Shown here piece by piece: positions 26,008-38,882 of a stretch of 64,000 nt of DNA (its first letter is position 1; each line of letters begins with the position of its first letter). A program made the translations under genes and the position numbers. Origin of the DNA: Agreia sp. COWG (GTDB lineage Bacteria; Actinomycetota; Actinomycetes; Actinomycetales; Microbacteriaceae); the NCBI RefSeq assembly GCF_904528075.1, contig NZ_LR882035.1, positions 2,170,001 through 2,234,000 on the forward strand, written 5' to 3'. A model generated the notes under the pieces. It did not search any database and was not told the origin of the DNA. It saw only the letters and a program-made list of their open reading frames with translations.

Positions 26008-28401
26008 ATGAGCGATCAGAAGCACGTGGTCTCCGTGGGCGGACACAGGATCGCGCTCACGAATCTCGACAAGGTGCTCTACCCCGAGACGCAGACGACC
26101 AAGGCAGACGTGCTGGAGTACTACGCCGCGGTAGCGGAGGTGCTCGTGGCTCACGCGCGCGACAGGCCGGCCACGCGCAAGAGATGGGTCGACGGCGTCG
26201 GCACCGACGAGCATCCGGGCCAGAAGTTCTTTCAGAAGAACCTCGACGACGGCACCCCGCGTTGGGTCGCCAGAAGGGCGATAGAGCACAAGAATCACGA
26301 CAACGACTATCCGCTGGTGAACGACCTCGCCACCCTCACCTGGCTCGGCCAGATCGCCGCGCTCGAGATCCACGTTCCGCAGTGGCGCTTCGCACGCACG
26401 GGTGAGCCCAGGAATCCCGACAGGCTCGTGCTCGACCTCGACCCGGGCGAGGGAGTGGGCCTCGCGGAGTGTGCCGAGGTGGCAAGGCTCGCACGCACGA
26501 TCCTGCGCGACATGGGGCTCGATCCCCTGCCCGTGACGAGCGGTTCGAAGGGCATCCACCTCTACGCGGCGCTCGACGGCAGGCAGACGTCCGACGAGGT
26601 CTCCGCCGTCGCACACGAGTTGGCCAGGGTCCTCGAGGCCCAGAATCCCGAGCTCATCGTGAGTGACATGAAGAAAGAGCTTCGCCGAGGCAGGGTGCTC
26701 GTCGACTGGAGCCAGAACAGCGGATCGAAGACCACCATCACCCCCTACTCGCTGCGGGGCCGCGCGCGCCCCACCGTGGCTGCGCCTCGCACGTGGCGCG
26801 AGCTCGCGAGCGCGAGCCTCACGCAGCTCGAGTACCCCGAGGTGCTGCGCCGGCTGAAACGTCGCGGCGATCCCCTGGCAGATCTCGCCCACGGCCACCT
26901 CGACTCCCTCGAGCCCACCGCAGACCGGCTCGCGAAATACCGCAGCATGCGCGACGGGTCGAAGACTCCCGAGCCGGTGCCGACCGAGCCTGCCGCAGCG
27001 AGCGAAGGCCGCTCCTTCGTCATCCAGGAGCATCATGCTCGGCGACTGCACTACGACTTCCGGCTGGAACACGACGGCGTTCTGGTGAGCTGGGCCCTTC
27101 CGAAGGGCGTGCCGACCGACAAGACGCAGAACCACCTCGCCGTGCAGACGGAGGATCATCCGCTCGACTACGGATCGTTCGAGGGGCGCATCCCCGAGGG
27201 CGAGTACGGCGCAGGCGAGGTCAGCATCTGGGACAGCGGCACGTACGAACTCGAGAAGTGGCGAGAGGGCACAGAGGTCATCGCCACCCTCACCGGAACG
27301 AAGCCCGAGGGGCTCGGTGCGCCTCGACGGTTCGCCCTCATCCACACGGGAGGTGCCGGTCGCGCCGACAACAACTGGCTGATCCACCTGATGGATGCGG
27401 CCGCGCCGCGTTCGGCCAAGCCCGATGCGCCGGCCGCCGACTACTCCCCGATGCTTGCAACGGCGGGTACACGCGAAGGGGTGCCGGGCGGTGAGGAGTG
27501 GTCCTACGAGATGAAGTGGGACGGCATCCGGGCGATCGCCGTCGTGCGGGGTGGACGGGTGCGTCTATCGAGTCGCAACGGTAACGACCTGGGCCGCAGC
27601 TTTCCCGAGATCGCGGAGGCACTCGCCCAAGCGACCACCAGAGACTGTGTGCTCGACGGCGAGATCGTCGCGCTCGACGCGGCGGGCAGACCAGACTTCG
27701 GCCGTCTGCAGACCCGCATGAAGCTCACCAAGAAGGCCGATGTCGCGAGGGCAGTCGCGTCGACTCGCGCGCACTACTTTGCGTTCGACGCGCTCGAAGA
27801 CGACGCGGCGCCCCTGCTCACGGCCACCTACGACGAACGTCGCGACGCCCTCCGGCAGCTCGTCGACGTCACCGATTCAGGCCTCGTGCAGGTGCCCCCC
27901 GCCTACGACGGCGATCTCGACGAGGCCATCGCCGCGAGCGTCGAGCTGCGGCTCGAGGGGATCGTCGCGAAGAAGCGCCGATCGACCTACCGCGCCGGAG
28001 CCCGATCCCCCTCGTGGGTGAAGCTCAAGCTGCACCGCACCCAGGAAGTGGTGGTCGTGGGCTGGAGACCGGGGACGGGTCGTCGAGCCGATTCAGTGGG
28101 CTCCCTGCTGCTCGCTATTCCCGACGGCGGCGAGCTGCGCTACGTGGGACGCGTGGGCACCGGCTTCAGCGACGACGACCTGATGAAGCTTCGTTCGCGC
28201 TTCGAGCGCTCCGCCCGGAAGACGTCGCCCGCCGTCTCCGTACCGGCCGCGGATGCCCGCGACGCGAACTGGATCACTCCCTCGGGCGTCGGCGAGGTCG
28301 AGTTCGCTGAGTGGACGTCGACGTCGAGACTGCGCCAGCCGGTGTGGCGCGGCTGGCGTCCCGACAAAGACCCCTCCGACGTGGTCGTCGAGGAGCCCTA
28401 A
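26008..28401 (+). CDS. ligD: multifunctional ATP-dependent DNA ligase LigD (Pol-PE-Lig)
   Basis: 797 aa with domains in the mycobacterial order. The primase-polymerase domain (about 1-290) has the catalytic LDLDPGEG and SGSKGIH motifs. The 3'-phosphoesterase domain (about 320-455) has FVIQEHHARRLHYDFRLEHDG with the catalytic His and Asp. The ligase domain has the adenylated Lys in YEMKWDGIR (K503), then SSRNGND, LDGEIV, LEGIVAKKR and WVKLK. With Ku it fills in, trims and seals double-strand breaks. Start context ATGATGAACAGATG has several ATGs; 26008 gives the conserved N-terminus. Confidence 0.97.
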   Translation: MSDQKHVVSVGGHRIALTNLDKVLYPETQTTKADVLEYYAAVAEVLVAHARDRPATRKRWVDGVGTDEHPGQKFFQKNLDDGTPRWVARRAIEHKNHDNDYPLVNDLATLTWLGQIAALEIHVPQWRFARTGEPRNPDRLVLDLDPGEGVGLAECAEVARLARTILRDMGLDPLPVTSGSKGIHLYAALDGRQTSDEVSAVAHELARVLEAQNPELIVSDMKKELRRGRVLVDWSQNSGSKTTITPYSLRGRARPTVAAPRTWRELASASLTQLEYPEVLRRLKRRGDPLADLAHGHLDSLEPTADRLAKYRSMRDGSKTPEPVPTEPAAASEGRSFVIQEHHARRLHYDFRLEHDGVLVSWALPKGVPTDKTQNHLAVQTEDHPLDYGSFEGRIPEGEYGAGEVSIWDSGTYELEKWREGTEVIATLTGTKPEGLGAPRRFALIHTGGAGRADNNWLIHLMDAAAPRSAKPDAPAADYSPMLATAGTREGVPGGEEWSYEMKWDGIRAIAVVRGGRVRLSSRNGNDLGRSFPEIAEALAQATTRDCVLDGEIVALDAAGRPDFGRLQTRMKLTKKADVARAVASTRAHYFAFDALEDDAAPLLTATYDERRDALRQLVDVTDSGLVQVPPAYDGDLDEAIAASVELRLEGIVAKKRRSTYRAGARSPSWVKLKLHRTQEVVVVGWRPGTGRRADSVGSLLLAIPDGGELRYVGRVGTGFSDDDLMKLRSRFERSARKTSPAVSVPAADARDANWITPSGVGEVEFAEWTSTSRLRQPVWRGWRPDKDPSDVVVEEP

Positions 28402-28411
28402 AATCGAAGGC

Positions 28412-28819
28412 ATGACCACACCCCTCGACGCCGCCTCACTTGTGGTCGAGGTGCTGTCGTGGGTCGGCCTCGTCATCGGCATCCCCCTTCTGATTGCGGG
28501 CTACCTGCGCCGCCTGGCGTACAGCGGCTGGGTCGAGGCCATGGCCGTGGTCGTCGCCCGCGACGAAGAGGGTGCGACCCTCTTTCGCTGGCTGGGAACC
28601 GACGGCCACCTCTACGAGCTGCCGGCCGACACGGAGGAGACCAGGCATCTGCAGGTGGGCGACGATGTCGCCGTCTACACGAATCCGCGCCGACCAGAGC
28701 AGGCACGAACCGATCCGGCCCACCGCGAGGGCCACCTTCTGCGCCTCCTCGGTGCCGTCTTCACCGGTATCGGGGTCGTGAGCGTCGCCGTCTCCATCGT
28801 TCTCCTGGTCGTGGAGTAG
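28412..28819 (+). CDS. DUF3592-like membrane protein
   Basis: 135 aa with one N-terminal helix (VVEVLSWVGLVIGIPLLIAGYL), a small soluble beta-rich domain (VVVARDEEGATLFRWLGTDGHLYEL, then DDVAVYTNPRRPEQARTD) and one C-terminal helix (LLGAVFTGIGVVSVAVSIVLLVV). This two-helix, one-domain plan matches DUF3592 proteins, which have no known function. TAAAAT at 28399-28404, overlapping the ligD stop codon, followed by 7 nt and the ATG, suggests its own leaderless promoter. Confidence 0.7.
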   Translation: MTTPLDAASLVVEVLSWVGLVIGIPLLIAGYLRRLAYSGWVEAMAVVVARDEEGATLFRWLGTDGHLYELPADTEETRHLQVGDDVAVYTNPRRPEQARTDPAHREGHLLRLLGAVFTGIGVVSVAVSIVLLVVE

Positions 28820-28855
28820 CTCTAGTCCCCACGAAGCGATGGCCCTCGAAGACCC

Positions 28856-29323
28856 CTAGCCCTCGAAGCGCGCGGGCAGTGCGTCGTCGAGGGCATACCG
28901 GATGCGCGCCCGCATGTCGGTCGACATCTCCGGCAACTCGGTGAGGGCGAACCAGCGGGCATCCGTGTTCTCGCCATCGGCGGGGTAGGGCTCTCCCGAC
29001 ACATACCGCATGCGGAATGTCAGGTCGAGGTACTCGGTCTGGTCACCGTTGTCATAGGTCAGCATGGGGAGCGTGTGCACCCAGGCCAGACGTTCGGCCA
29101 CGGCCACGACACCGGCCTCCTCGAGTACCTCCCTGGCCGCCGCCGTGGCCGGCTCCTCGCCCGGGTCGATGATCCCTGTCACCGGCGTCCAGGCACCGTT
29201 GTCGCTGCGACGCACCATCAGGATGCGGTCCTCCTGAGTGACGACGGCGGTCACGCCCGAGAGCCAGAGCGGCGCGTGCCCGATCTTCGCTCGCAGGGCC
29301 AGGACGAAGTCAGGGGTAGCCAT
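28856..29323 (-). CDS. NUDIX hydrolase
   Basis: 155 aa. The Nudix box is complete, from the Gly of GIIDPGEE through REVLEEAGV, giving G-x5-E-x7-REVLEEAG with all metal-binding Glu residues. Family members hydrolyse nucleoside diphosphates linked to another moiety; the flanking residues (WVHTLPMLTYDNGDQTEYLDLTF) resemble the actinobacterial MutT-like/ADP-ribose group, but the substrate is open. The start at 29323 is supported by TAGGCT (29331-29336) with a 7-nt gap. Divergent from the SDR gene. Confidence 0.92.
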   Translation of the reverse strand: MATPDFVLALRAKIGHAPLWLSGVTAVVTQEDRILMVRRSDNGAWTPVTGIIDPGEEPATAAAREVLEEAGVVAVAERLAWVHTLPMLTYDNGDQTEYLDLTFRMRYVSGEPYPADGENTDARWFALTELPEMSTDMRARIRYALDDALPARFEG

Positions 29324-29369
29324 GCGCTCCAGCCTAGGCGCTGCATCCGGCGGGTAGAATCGTCCGGTT

Positions 29370-30866
29370 ATGACAGAAAATCCCGACTCCAGCGAGCCCC
29401 TCTCCGCCGGCTTCAGCGCCGACGAACTCGAGGTGACCCTGCGGGTGCTCGGACAGCTGCATACCCTCGACGATGAGCACCCCGACTTCGTGGCCGTTCG
29501 CCGCGCCACGGCCAAGATGTTCAAGGCGGTGAAGAACCACGGCCGCCAAGAGAAGCGGGCACGCATAGCCGCTGCCGACCGTGCCGTGGTCGCCGCCACC
29601 GCCACCGGGGCCTCCGACCGCATCGACGACGAGACCCGCGGAATCCCGCTCGCCACCACCACCACGGCGCCGACGGCCGGAACACTGCTGAAGTCGCGCG
29701 CCTGCTACATCTGCAAGCAGCATTACACCCGGGTCGACGCCTTCTACCACCAGCTGTGCCCCGATTGCGCGGCAATGAGCCACGCCAAGCGCGATGCGCA
29801 CACCGACCTCACCGGCAAGAGGGCTCTGCTCACCGGCGGCAGGGCGAAGATCGGCATGTACATCGCCCTCCGCCTGCTGCGCGACGGCGCGCACACCACG
29901 ATCACCACTCGATTTCCTCGCGATGCTGTTCGCCGCTTCTCCAGCCTTCCGGATGCCCCGGATTGGCTGCACCGACTCAAGGTCGTGGGCATCGACCTGC
30001 GCGATCCGGCCCAGGTGATCGCCCTCGCCGACGCGGTCGCGGCCGACGGACCGCTCGACATCCTCATCAACAACGCCGCGCAGACGGTGAAGCGCTCCCC
30101 CGGCTCCTACGCGCCGCTCACCGACGCCGAACTCGAACCGTTGCCGACCGACAGGCCCCTTCCCGAGCTCGTGACGTTCGGGCACACGAACGATCCACAC
30201 CCGCAGGCTCTTGCGGCCTCGGTGGCAGCGCACCCTCTGCTCGGCTCGACCGCTCTGGTCGCCGACAGACTTACCGCGTCGGAGCTCACGAGCATGGCCA
30301 TGGCACCGGGCTCCAGCTCGCTCGACAGGCTCGCCGCCGGTACGGCGATCGACGCGGGTGGGCTCGTGCCCGACCTTCATGACGTGAACAGCTGGACCCA
30401 GAACGTCGAGCACGTCGACCCCCTCGAGATGCTCGAGGTGCAGCTCGCCAACACCACGGCTCCGTTCATCCTCGTGAGCCGCCTGCGGCCGGTGCTGGCG
30501 GCGTCGGAAGCGCGGCGCACCTACATCGTGAATGTGTCGGCCATGGAGGGCCAGTTCGGCCGCCGCTACAAGGGGCCCGGGCACCCGCACACCAATATGG
30601 CGAAGGCGGCCGTGAACATGCTCACCCGCACGAGCGCAGCAGAGATGTTGGAGAACGACGGCATCCTCATGACCAGCGTCGACACCGGATGGATCACCGA
30701 CGAGCGGCCGCATCCCACCAAGGTGCGCCTCGCGGAGGAGGGCTTCCACGCGCCCCTCGACCTCGTCGACGGGGCCGCGAGGGTCTATGACCCGATCGTG
30801 CAGGGCGAGGCCGGAGTCGACCTGCACGGCGTCTTCCTCAAGGACTACAAGCCCGCCGAGTGGTAG
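29370..30866 (+). CDS. atypical SDR-family oxidoreductase with N-terminal zinc ribbon
   Basis: 498 aa, about twice a normal SDR. Residues 1-108 are helical and of no known fold. A CYIC..CPDC zinc ribbon follows (C112, C115, C130, C133), then a Rossmann domain with TGGRAKIG (155-162) and LINNAAQ (232-238). About 110 residues are inserted before strand 5. The catalytic Ser is in VNVSAMEG (S390), but the YxxxK motif is TNMAK: K412 is present and the Tyr position is Thr408. So either Y400 substitutes or the protein is not a standard dehydrogenase. TAGAAT at 29355-29360 precedes the ATG by 9 nt. Confidence 0.8.
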   Translation: MTENPDSSEPLSAGFSADELEVTLRVLGQLHTLDDEHPDFVAVRRATAKMFKAVKNHGRQEKRARIAAADRAVVAATATGASDRIDDETRGIPLATTTTAPTAGTLLKSRACYICKQHYTRVDAFYHQLCPDCAAMSHAKRDAHTDLTGKRALLTGGRAKIGMYIALRLLRDGAHTTITTRFPRDAVRRFSSLPDAPDWLHRLKVVGIDLRDPAQVIALADAVAADGPLDILINNAAQTVKRSPGSYAPLTDAELEPLPTDRPLPELVTFGHTNDPHPQALAASVAAHPLLGSTALVADRLTASELTSMAMAPGSSSLDRLAAGTAIDAGGLVPDLHDVNSWTQNVEHVDPLEMLEVQLANTTAPFILVSRLRPVLAASEARRTYIVNVSAMEGQFGRRYKGPGHPHTNMAKAAVNMLTRTSAAEMLENDGILMTSVDTGWITDERPHPTKVRLAEEGFHAPLDLVDGAARVYDPIVQGEAGVDLHGVFLKDYKPAEW

Positions 30867-30879
30867 CCGGCGCGGCGCT

Positions 30880-31059
30880 CTACGCTCGGTCGAGCCAGCG
30901 CAACACGCTCATCGGGACGAAGACGGCCGCGCACGAGAGCAGAAGGCCGCCCACGAACACCTCGGCCATGAATCCGCCGTCACCGGGGAACGCGTACGCC
31001 ATCACGACGAGACCGCCCACGAACGCGACGATGCACAGCAGAAAGGCGAGAATTCTCAT
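30880..31059 (-). CDS. small two-helix membrane protein
   Basis: 59 aa with two hydrophobic helices (LAFLLCIVAFVGGLVVMAYAF and AEVFVGGLLLSCAAVFVPMSVL) joined by a short polar PGDGG loop. The codon use and the lack of frame conflict make it likely real. I chose the ATG at 31059; a TTG sits just before it, and no strong ribosome binding site is seen. The stop is 13 bp from the end of the convergent SDR gene. No family recognised. Confidence 0.6.
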   Translation of the reverse strand: MRILAFLLCIVAFVGGLVVMAYAFPGDGGFMAEVFVGGLLLSCAAVFVPMSVLRWLDRA

Positions 31060-31123
31060 CAAGGTAATAACCGTTCGGTGATGGCGACAAGGGAAAGACC
31101 GCGAATGAACGCGTAGACCCAGA

Positions 31124-32830
31124 CTATCGCGAGGTGCCCTCGCCCGGCTCCCGAAGCTCGCGGCGCAGGATCTTGCCCACGTTCGTCTTCGGCAGTTCGT
31201 CTCGGAAGACGATGTATTTCGGTCGCTTGTAGCCCGCGAGACGATCTTTCAGGTGGCGTCGAATGTCGGATTCTGTGAGCGTGGGGTCTTCTCGAACCAC
31301 GAACAGCTTGGGAACCTCGCCCGAGTGCTCGTCGTCGACGCCGATCACGCCGGCCTCTTTCACTCGGGGGTCGCTGAGAACGGCCTCCTCGACCTCCGCG
31401 GGATACACGTTGAACCCGCCCACCACGATCATGTCCTTCATGCGGTCGACGATCGTCACGTAGCCGTCGGCGTCCATCACCGCCACATCGCCCGTGTGCA
31501 GCCATCCATCGGCGTCGACAGCGGCGGCAGACTCGTTCGGCTTGTTCCAGTAGCCCTTCATGACCTGCGGGCCGAAGATGACGAGCTCTCCCTGCTCCCC
31601 CATCTGCACCGCGCGATTGTCGTCGTCGCGGATCTCCACGTACGTGCTCGGCAGGGGCAGTCCGATGGTGCCGAGGCGAGCGGTTCCCACCGTGGGGTTC
31701 ACCGACACCACGGGCGAAGCCTCGGTGAGGCCGTAACCCTCCACCATCTGCGTTCCGGTGCGGCGCTCCCACTCTTCCGCCACCTGCGTGCGCAGAGCCA
31801 TTCCGCCGGCCACGCTGAGCTTCAGCGGAGCGAAGTCCAGCGAGTCGAAGCTCGGCCGGTCTAGCAGGGCAGCAGCGAGGGTGCTCACCAGAATAAGAAC
31901 GCTCGGCCGATACTTGGCCACCGTCTTGATCAGCGCATCGGTCTCGCGTGGATTCGTGATCAGCACGTTGTGCGCCCCGAAGTGGAAGAAGCCGAGGCAG
32001 TTCACGGTGAGGCAGAACACGTGATACAGCGGAAGCGCTGCGATCACGGTCTCTACGCCCTCCGTCAGCGCCACCCTGATCGGGCCCATGATCTGGTACT
32101 GATTGGCCAGCATGTTGTAGTGGGTCAGCATGGCCGCCTTCGTGCCACCCGTGGTGCCCCCGGTGTACTGCAGAAAGGCCAGATCGTCAGGGCCGATCTC
32201 GGGCGCATCGAAGCGCAGCTGCCCTCCCCTCGACAGGGCGTCCCTGAACGAGATGGTGCCCTCGAGGTGATGGGCCGGAACCATCTTCTTCACGTAGCGC
32301 ACGGCAAAGTTCGTGAACGCCCGCTGGGGCAGGGGAAGCAGGTCACCGACCGAGGTCAGAATGACATGCCGGATGTCGGTGCCTCCTATCTCCTGGTCGA
32401 GCGTGACCGCGAAGTTCTCCAAGACGACGACCGCCACAGCACCCGAGTCGACCAAGATGGCCTTGAGCTCGTGCGCCGTGTACAGCGGATTCGCGTTCAC
32501 CACGACCAGCCCCGCCTTCAGGGCGCCGAACATGGCCACCGGAAACTGCAGCAGATTCGGCAGCTGAATCACGATGCGATCCCCCGGAACCAGGCCGAGC
32601 TCCTTCTGGTAGAAGGCGGCCATCTTCGTCGAGAGCTCATCTACCTCCCTGAACGACAGGGCGTGCCCCATGTTCGAAAAGGCCGGTCGATCGCCGAACG
32701 TGGCACACGTGGCCGTCACCAATTCGGGAATGGAACGGAAGGTGATCTCGGGGATGTCCGCGTCTTGCCCGGGCGGATAGCTCTCGAGCCACGGACGGGC
32801 GGATTCAGGAAGATTCTCTGCTCTGAGCAC
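31124..32830 (-). CDS. fadD: long-chain fatty-acid-CoA ligase (AMP-binding)
   Basis: 568 aa acyl-adenylate synthetase. The P-loop-like motif is YTGGTTGGTKAAMLTH, the A5 motif EGYGLTEASP, the hinge-region motif DGWLHTGDVAVMDADGYVTIVDR and the C-terminal catalytic Lys in KTNVGKILRREL. It activates fatty acids to acyl-CoA through acyl-AMP, for beta-oxidation or lipid synthesis, as a peripheral membrane or cytosolic enzyme. It starts at a GTG 6 nt after TAAAGT (32837-32842), so it is probably leaderless. It lies downstream of the rRNA operon terminator, giving separate transcription. Confidence 0.93.
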   Translation of the reverse strand: MLRAENLPESARPWLESYPPGQDADIPEITFRSIPELVTATCATFGDRPAFSNMGHALSFREVDELSTKMAAFYQKELGLVPGDRIVIQLPNLLQFPVAMFGALKAGLVVVNANPLYTAHELKAILVDSGAVAVVVLENFAVTLDQEIGGTDIRHVILTSVGDLLPLPQRAFTNFAVRYVKKMVPAHHLEGTISFRDALSRGGQLRFDAPEIGPDDLAFLQYTGGTTGGTKAAMLTHYNMLANQYQIMGPIRVALTEGVETVIAALPLYHVFCLTVNCLGFFHFGAHNVLITNPRETDALIKTVAKYRPSVLILVSTLAAALLDRPSFDSLDFAPLKLSVAGGMALRTQVAEEWERRTGTQMVEGYGLTEASPVVSVNPTVGTARLGTIGLPLPSTYVEIRDDDNRAVQMGEQGELVIFGPQVMKGYWNKPNESAAAVDADGWLHTGDVAVMDADGYVTIVDRMKDMIVVGGFNVYPAEVEEAVLSDPRVKEAGVIGVDDEHSGEVPKLFVVREDPTLTESDIRRHLKDRLAGYKRPKYIVFRDELPKTNVGKILRRELREPGEGTSR

Positions 32831-32836
32831 CCTACG

Positions 32837-32842
32837 ACTTTA
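32837..32842 (-). promoter_or_regulatory. -10 element (TAAAGT) deciding the GTG start of fadD
   Basis: Six nucleotides separate TAAAGT from the GTG at 32830, the spacing expected for a leaderless transcript. No clear -35 is visible. Confidence 0.45.
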
Positions 32843-32904
32843 CCGTTTCTGAACGGCCGGGCCGTCGGTGTTCGGTTGGGTGTGTGGTGGGGGTGTTAAA
32901 CACG

Positions 32905-32937
32905 AAATGGCCACCCCAACGTGTGGGGTGGCCATTT
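32905..32937 (-). terminator. rRNA operon terminator
   Basis: AAATGGCCACCCC and GGGGTGGCCATTT form a perfect 13-bp stem with a 7-nt loop. It lies just after the 5S gene on the minus strand and is followed by a T-containing stretch (CGTGTTT). Confidence 0.9.
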
Positions 32938-32950
32938 TGTGTAATAGGAG

Positions 32951-33068
32951 TCCGGCGGTGTCCTACTCTCCCACAAGGTCCCCCTTGCAGTACCATCGGC
33001 GCAGAGAGTCTTAGCTTCCGGGTTCGGAATGTGACCGGGCGTTTCCCTCTCGCTATGGCCGCCGAAAC
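32951..33068 (-). rRNA. rrf: 5S ribosomal RNA
   Basis: About 118 nt. The recognisable parts on the minus strand are GGCGGCCATAGCGAGAGGG near the 5' end, the middle CCGAACCCGGAAGC (loop C region), and the 3' segment GTGGGAGAGTAGGACACC. The ends are estimated to within a few bases. Confidence 0.93.
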
Positions 33069-33139
33069 ACTAGAGATGTATCTAGACGTTTCAAACAGAC
33101 ATCAACGACCCACCTGGTGGTGGGGTTGGTGTGTGTTTC

Positions 33140-33162
33140 GTTCTCGACCGTACATCGAGAAC
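33140..33162 (-). other. hairpin in the 23S-5S spacer
   Basis: GTTCTCGA and TCGAGAAC make an 8-bp stem with a 7-nt loop. It overlaps the downstream strand of the 23S processing stem, so the two structures compete or form in sequence. Confidence 0.6.
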
Positions 33163-33182
33163 CACATAGTGGACGCAAGCAT
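33148..33182 (-). other. 3' strand of the 23S rRNA processing stem
   Basis: This 35-bp segment is complementary, with only a few mismatches, to 36460-36494 in the 16S-23S spacer. In the precursor RNA the two would pair across the 23S gene, giving the usual RNase III-type processing stalk. Confidence 0.75.
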
Positions 33183-33207
33183 TGTTACTTTTCGCAGTTT
33201 TAGGGTG

Positions 33208-36323
<3,116 letters not shown>

Positions 36324-36459
36324 TGACAAACAAAATTGCAAAAAGACCAATGCATACCCCAAACCCGAAGGCCTGGGGAGTTCATTGATACAAATAACAC
36401 GTCACACCGACTCACACCCCGACCCGAAAGCCTGGATGATCATTGATGCAAGCGTGTAG

Positions 36460-36494
36460 ATGCTCGCGTCCACTGTGTAGTTCTCAAAGTACGG
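36460..36494 (-). other. 5' strand of the 23S rRNA processing stem
   Basis: Complementary to 33148-33182; most differences are transitions that would still pair as G-U in RNA. It contains the boxA-like motif. Confidence 0.75.
36479..36489 (-). promoter_or_regulatory. boxA-like antitermination motif (CTTTGAGAACT) in the spacer
   Basis: The same 11-mer occurs in the 16S leader (38530-38540). Such repeated motifs in leader and spacer are the usual sites for Nus-factor antitermination in actinobacterial rRNA operons. Confidence 0.55.
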
Positions 36495-36630
36495 GCGGTA
36501 TCCTCCCCCACCCACACACCCCCAAAAAAGGGCATTCCATGTGGATGAGACCAGGATCCAGAAGGCAGTCCAACCACACCCACACCTCTCGAAAGAAATG
36601 CAGCAGCAGCAGGCCCGGTCCTTCAGGACC

Positions 36631-36643
36631 CAACAGCGTGCAC
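36631..36643 (-). other. 3' strand of the 16S rRNA processing stem
   Basis: On the minus strand GTGCACGCTGTTG, a perfect 13-bp complement of CAACAGCGTGCAC in the leader (38517-38529). Confidence 0.8.
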
Positions 36644-36822
36644 AAAACATACTTCACACCAAAACTCCTCTTCCGAACCCCCGAAGGAGTTGTACTGACG
36701 AGCTCTTTAGCTTTTCTGTTTCCTAAGTCAATGTTCCACCCATGAGCGCCACCGCAGAACGAACGCCTGCGTTATGGCTACGAGGTGTTCTAGCCCTGTA
36801 TACAGAGGCATCCTCGAGTGCT

Positions 36823-38351
<1,529 letters not shown>

Positions 38352-38516
38352 TTTACGCACAACCACAACACCGGAATAGGTAGAAGCAGTTGCAAGTTTG
38401 AAACTGACAGAACAAATCATTACTGACTTGCTTTGTTGTTTTTAATCTATTTCCAAAGGAATCCCTCACCCTCCACCAAACGGTGAAAAAGTGCGGGGTT
38501 TTTGGCATTTGACTTA

Positions 38517-38529
38517 GTGCACGCTGTTG
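38517..38529 (-). other. 5' strand of the 16S rRNA processing stem
   Basis: Minus-strand CAACAGCGTGCAC, pairing perfectly with 36631-36643 across the 16S gene. Confidence 0.8.
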
Positions 38530-38540
38530 AGTTCTCAAAG
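38530..38540 (-). promoter_or_regulatory. boxA-like antitermination motif (CTTTGAGAACT) in the 16S leader
   Basis: Directly before the 16S processing stem, identical to the spacer copy at 36479-36489. Confidence 0.55.
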
Positions 38541-38603
38541 ATCGGACGCACCCGAACATCCACCACACCAACCGGCACAGCATCAACTCGGGGCAACTTC
38601 TCA

Positions 38604-38632
38604 AACCTAGACCTTGTCGATGTTCTTGTCAA
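38604..38632 (-). promoter_or_regulatory. rRNA operon promoter (proximal)
   Basis: On the minus strand, consensus TTGACA (38627-38632), exactly 17 bp, then TAGGTT (38604-38609), about 250 bp upstream of 16S. Confidence 0.75.
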
Positions 38633-38824
38633 ATCGACCGATTCGAGCATGTGGATCGAAATCCGGCGCGTCGAATCGAAGGAAACTGACCTTCGACAGG
38701 ATGAGGTTTACATCCCGGCACCACGTCAGAACTTCCAGAAGAAGTCTTCAGTTGAGCTATGGGATGGTCCCGCTTGAGGCCAGAAGCGCTTCGGCTTTCC
38801 GAACCTGTGGGGTGACAAGAGGAA

Positions 38825-38853
38825 ACATTACGGAAACACTGGACGCTCGTCAA
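38825..38853 (-). promoter_or_regulatory. rRNA operon promoter (distal)
   Basis: On the minus strand, TTGACG (38848-38853), 17 bp, then TAATGT (38825-38830). It sits 221 bp upstream of the proximal promoter and right after the helicase stop codon. The stretch between the promoters (38633-38824) shows no gene. Confidence 0.6.
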
Positions 38854-38882
38854 AACTGAGGCGCAACCCGGGCGTGTCGCCT

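Noticed and set aside
38700..38785. tRNA-like words (ATAGCTCAACTG, GGGATG/CATCCC) between the rRNA promoters
   Set aside because: No T arm (TTCGA), no anticodon arm and too short; at most leader structure or a decayed tRNA.
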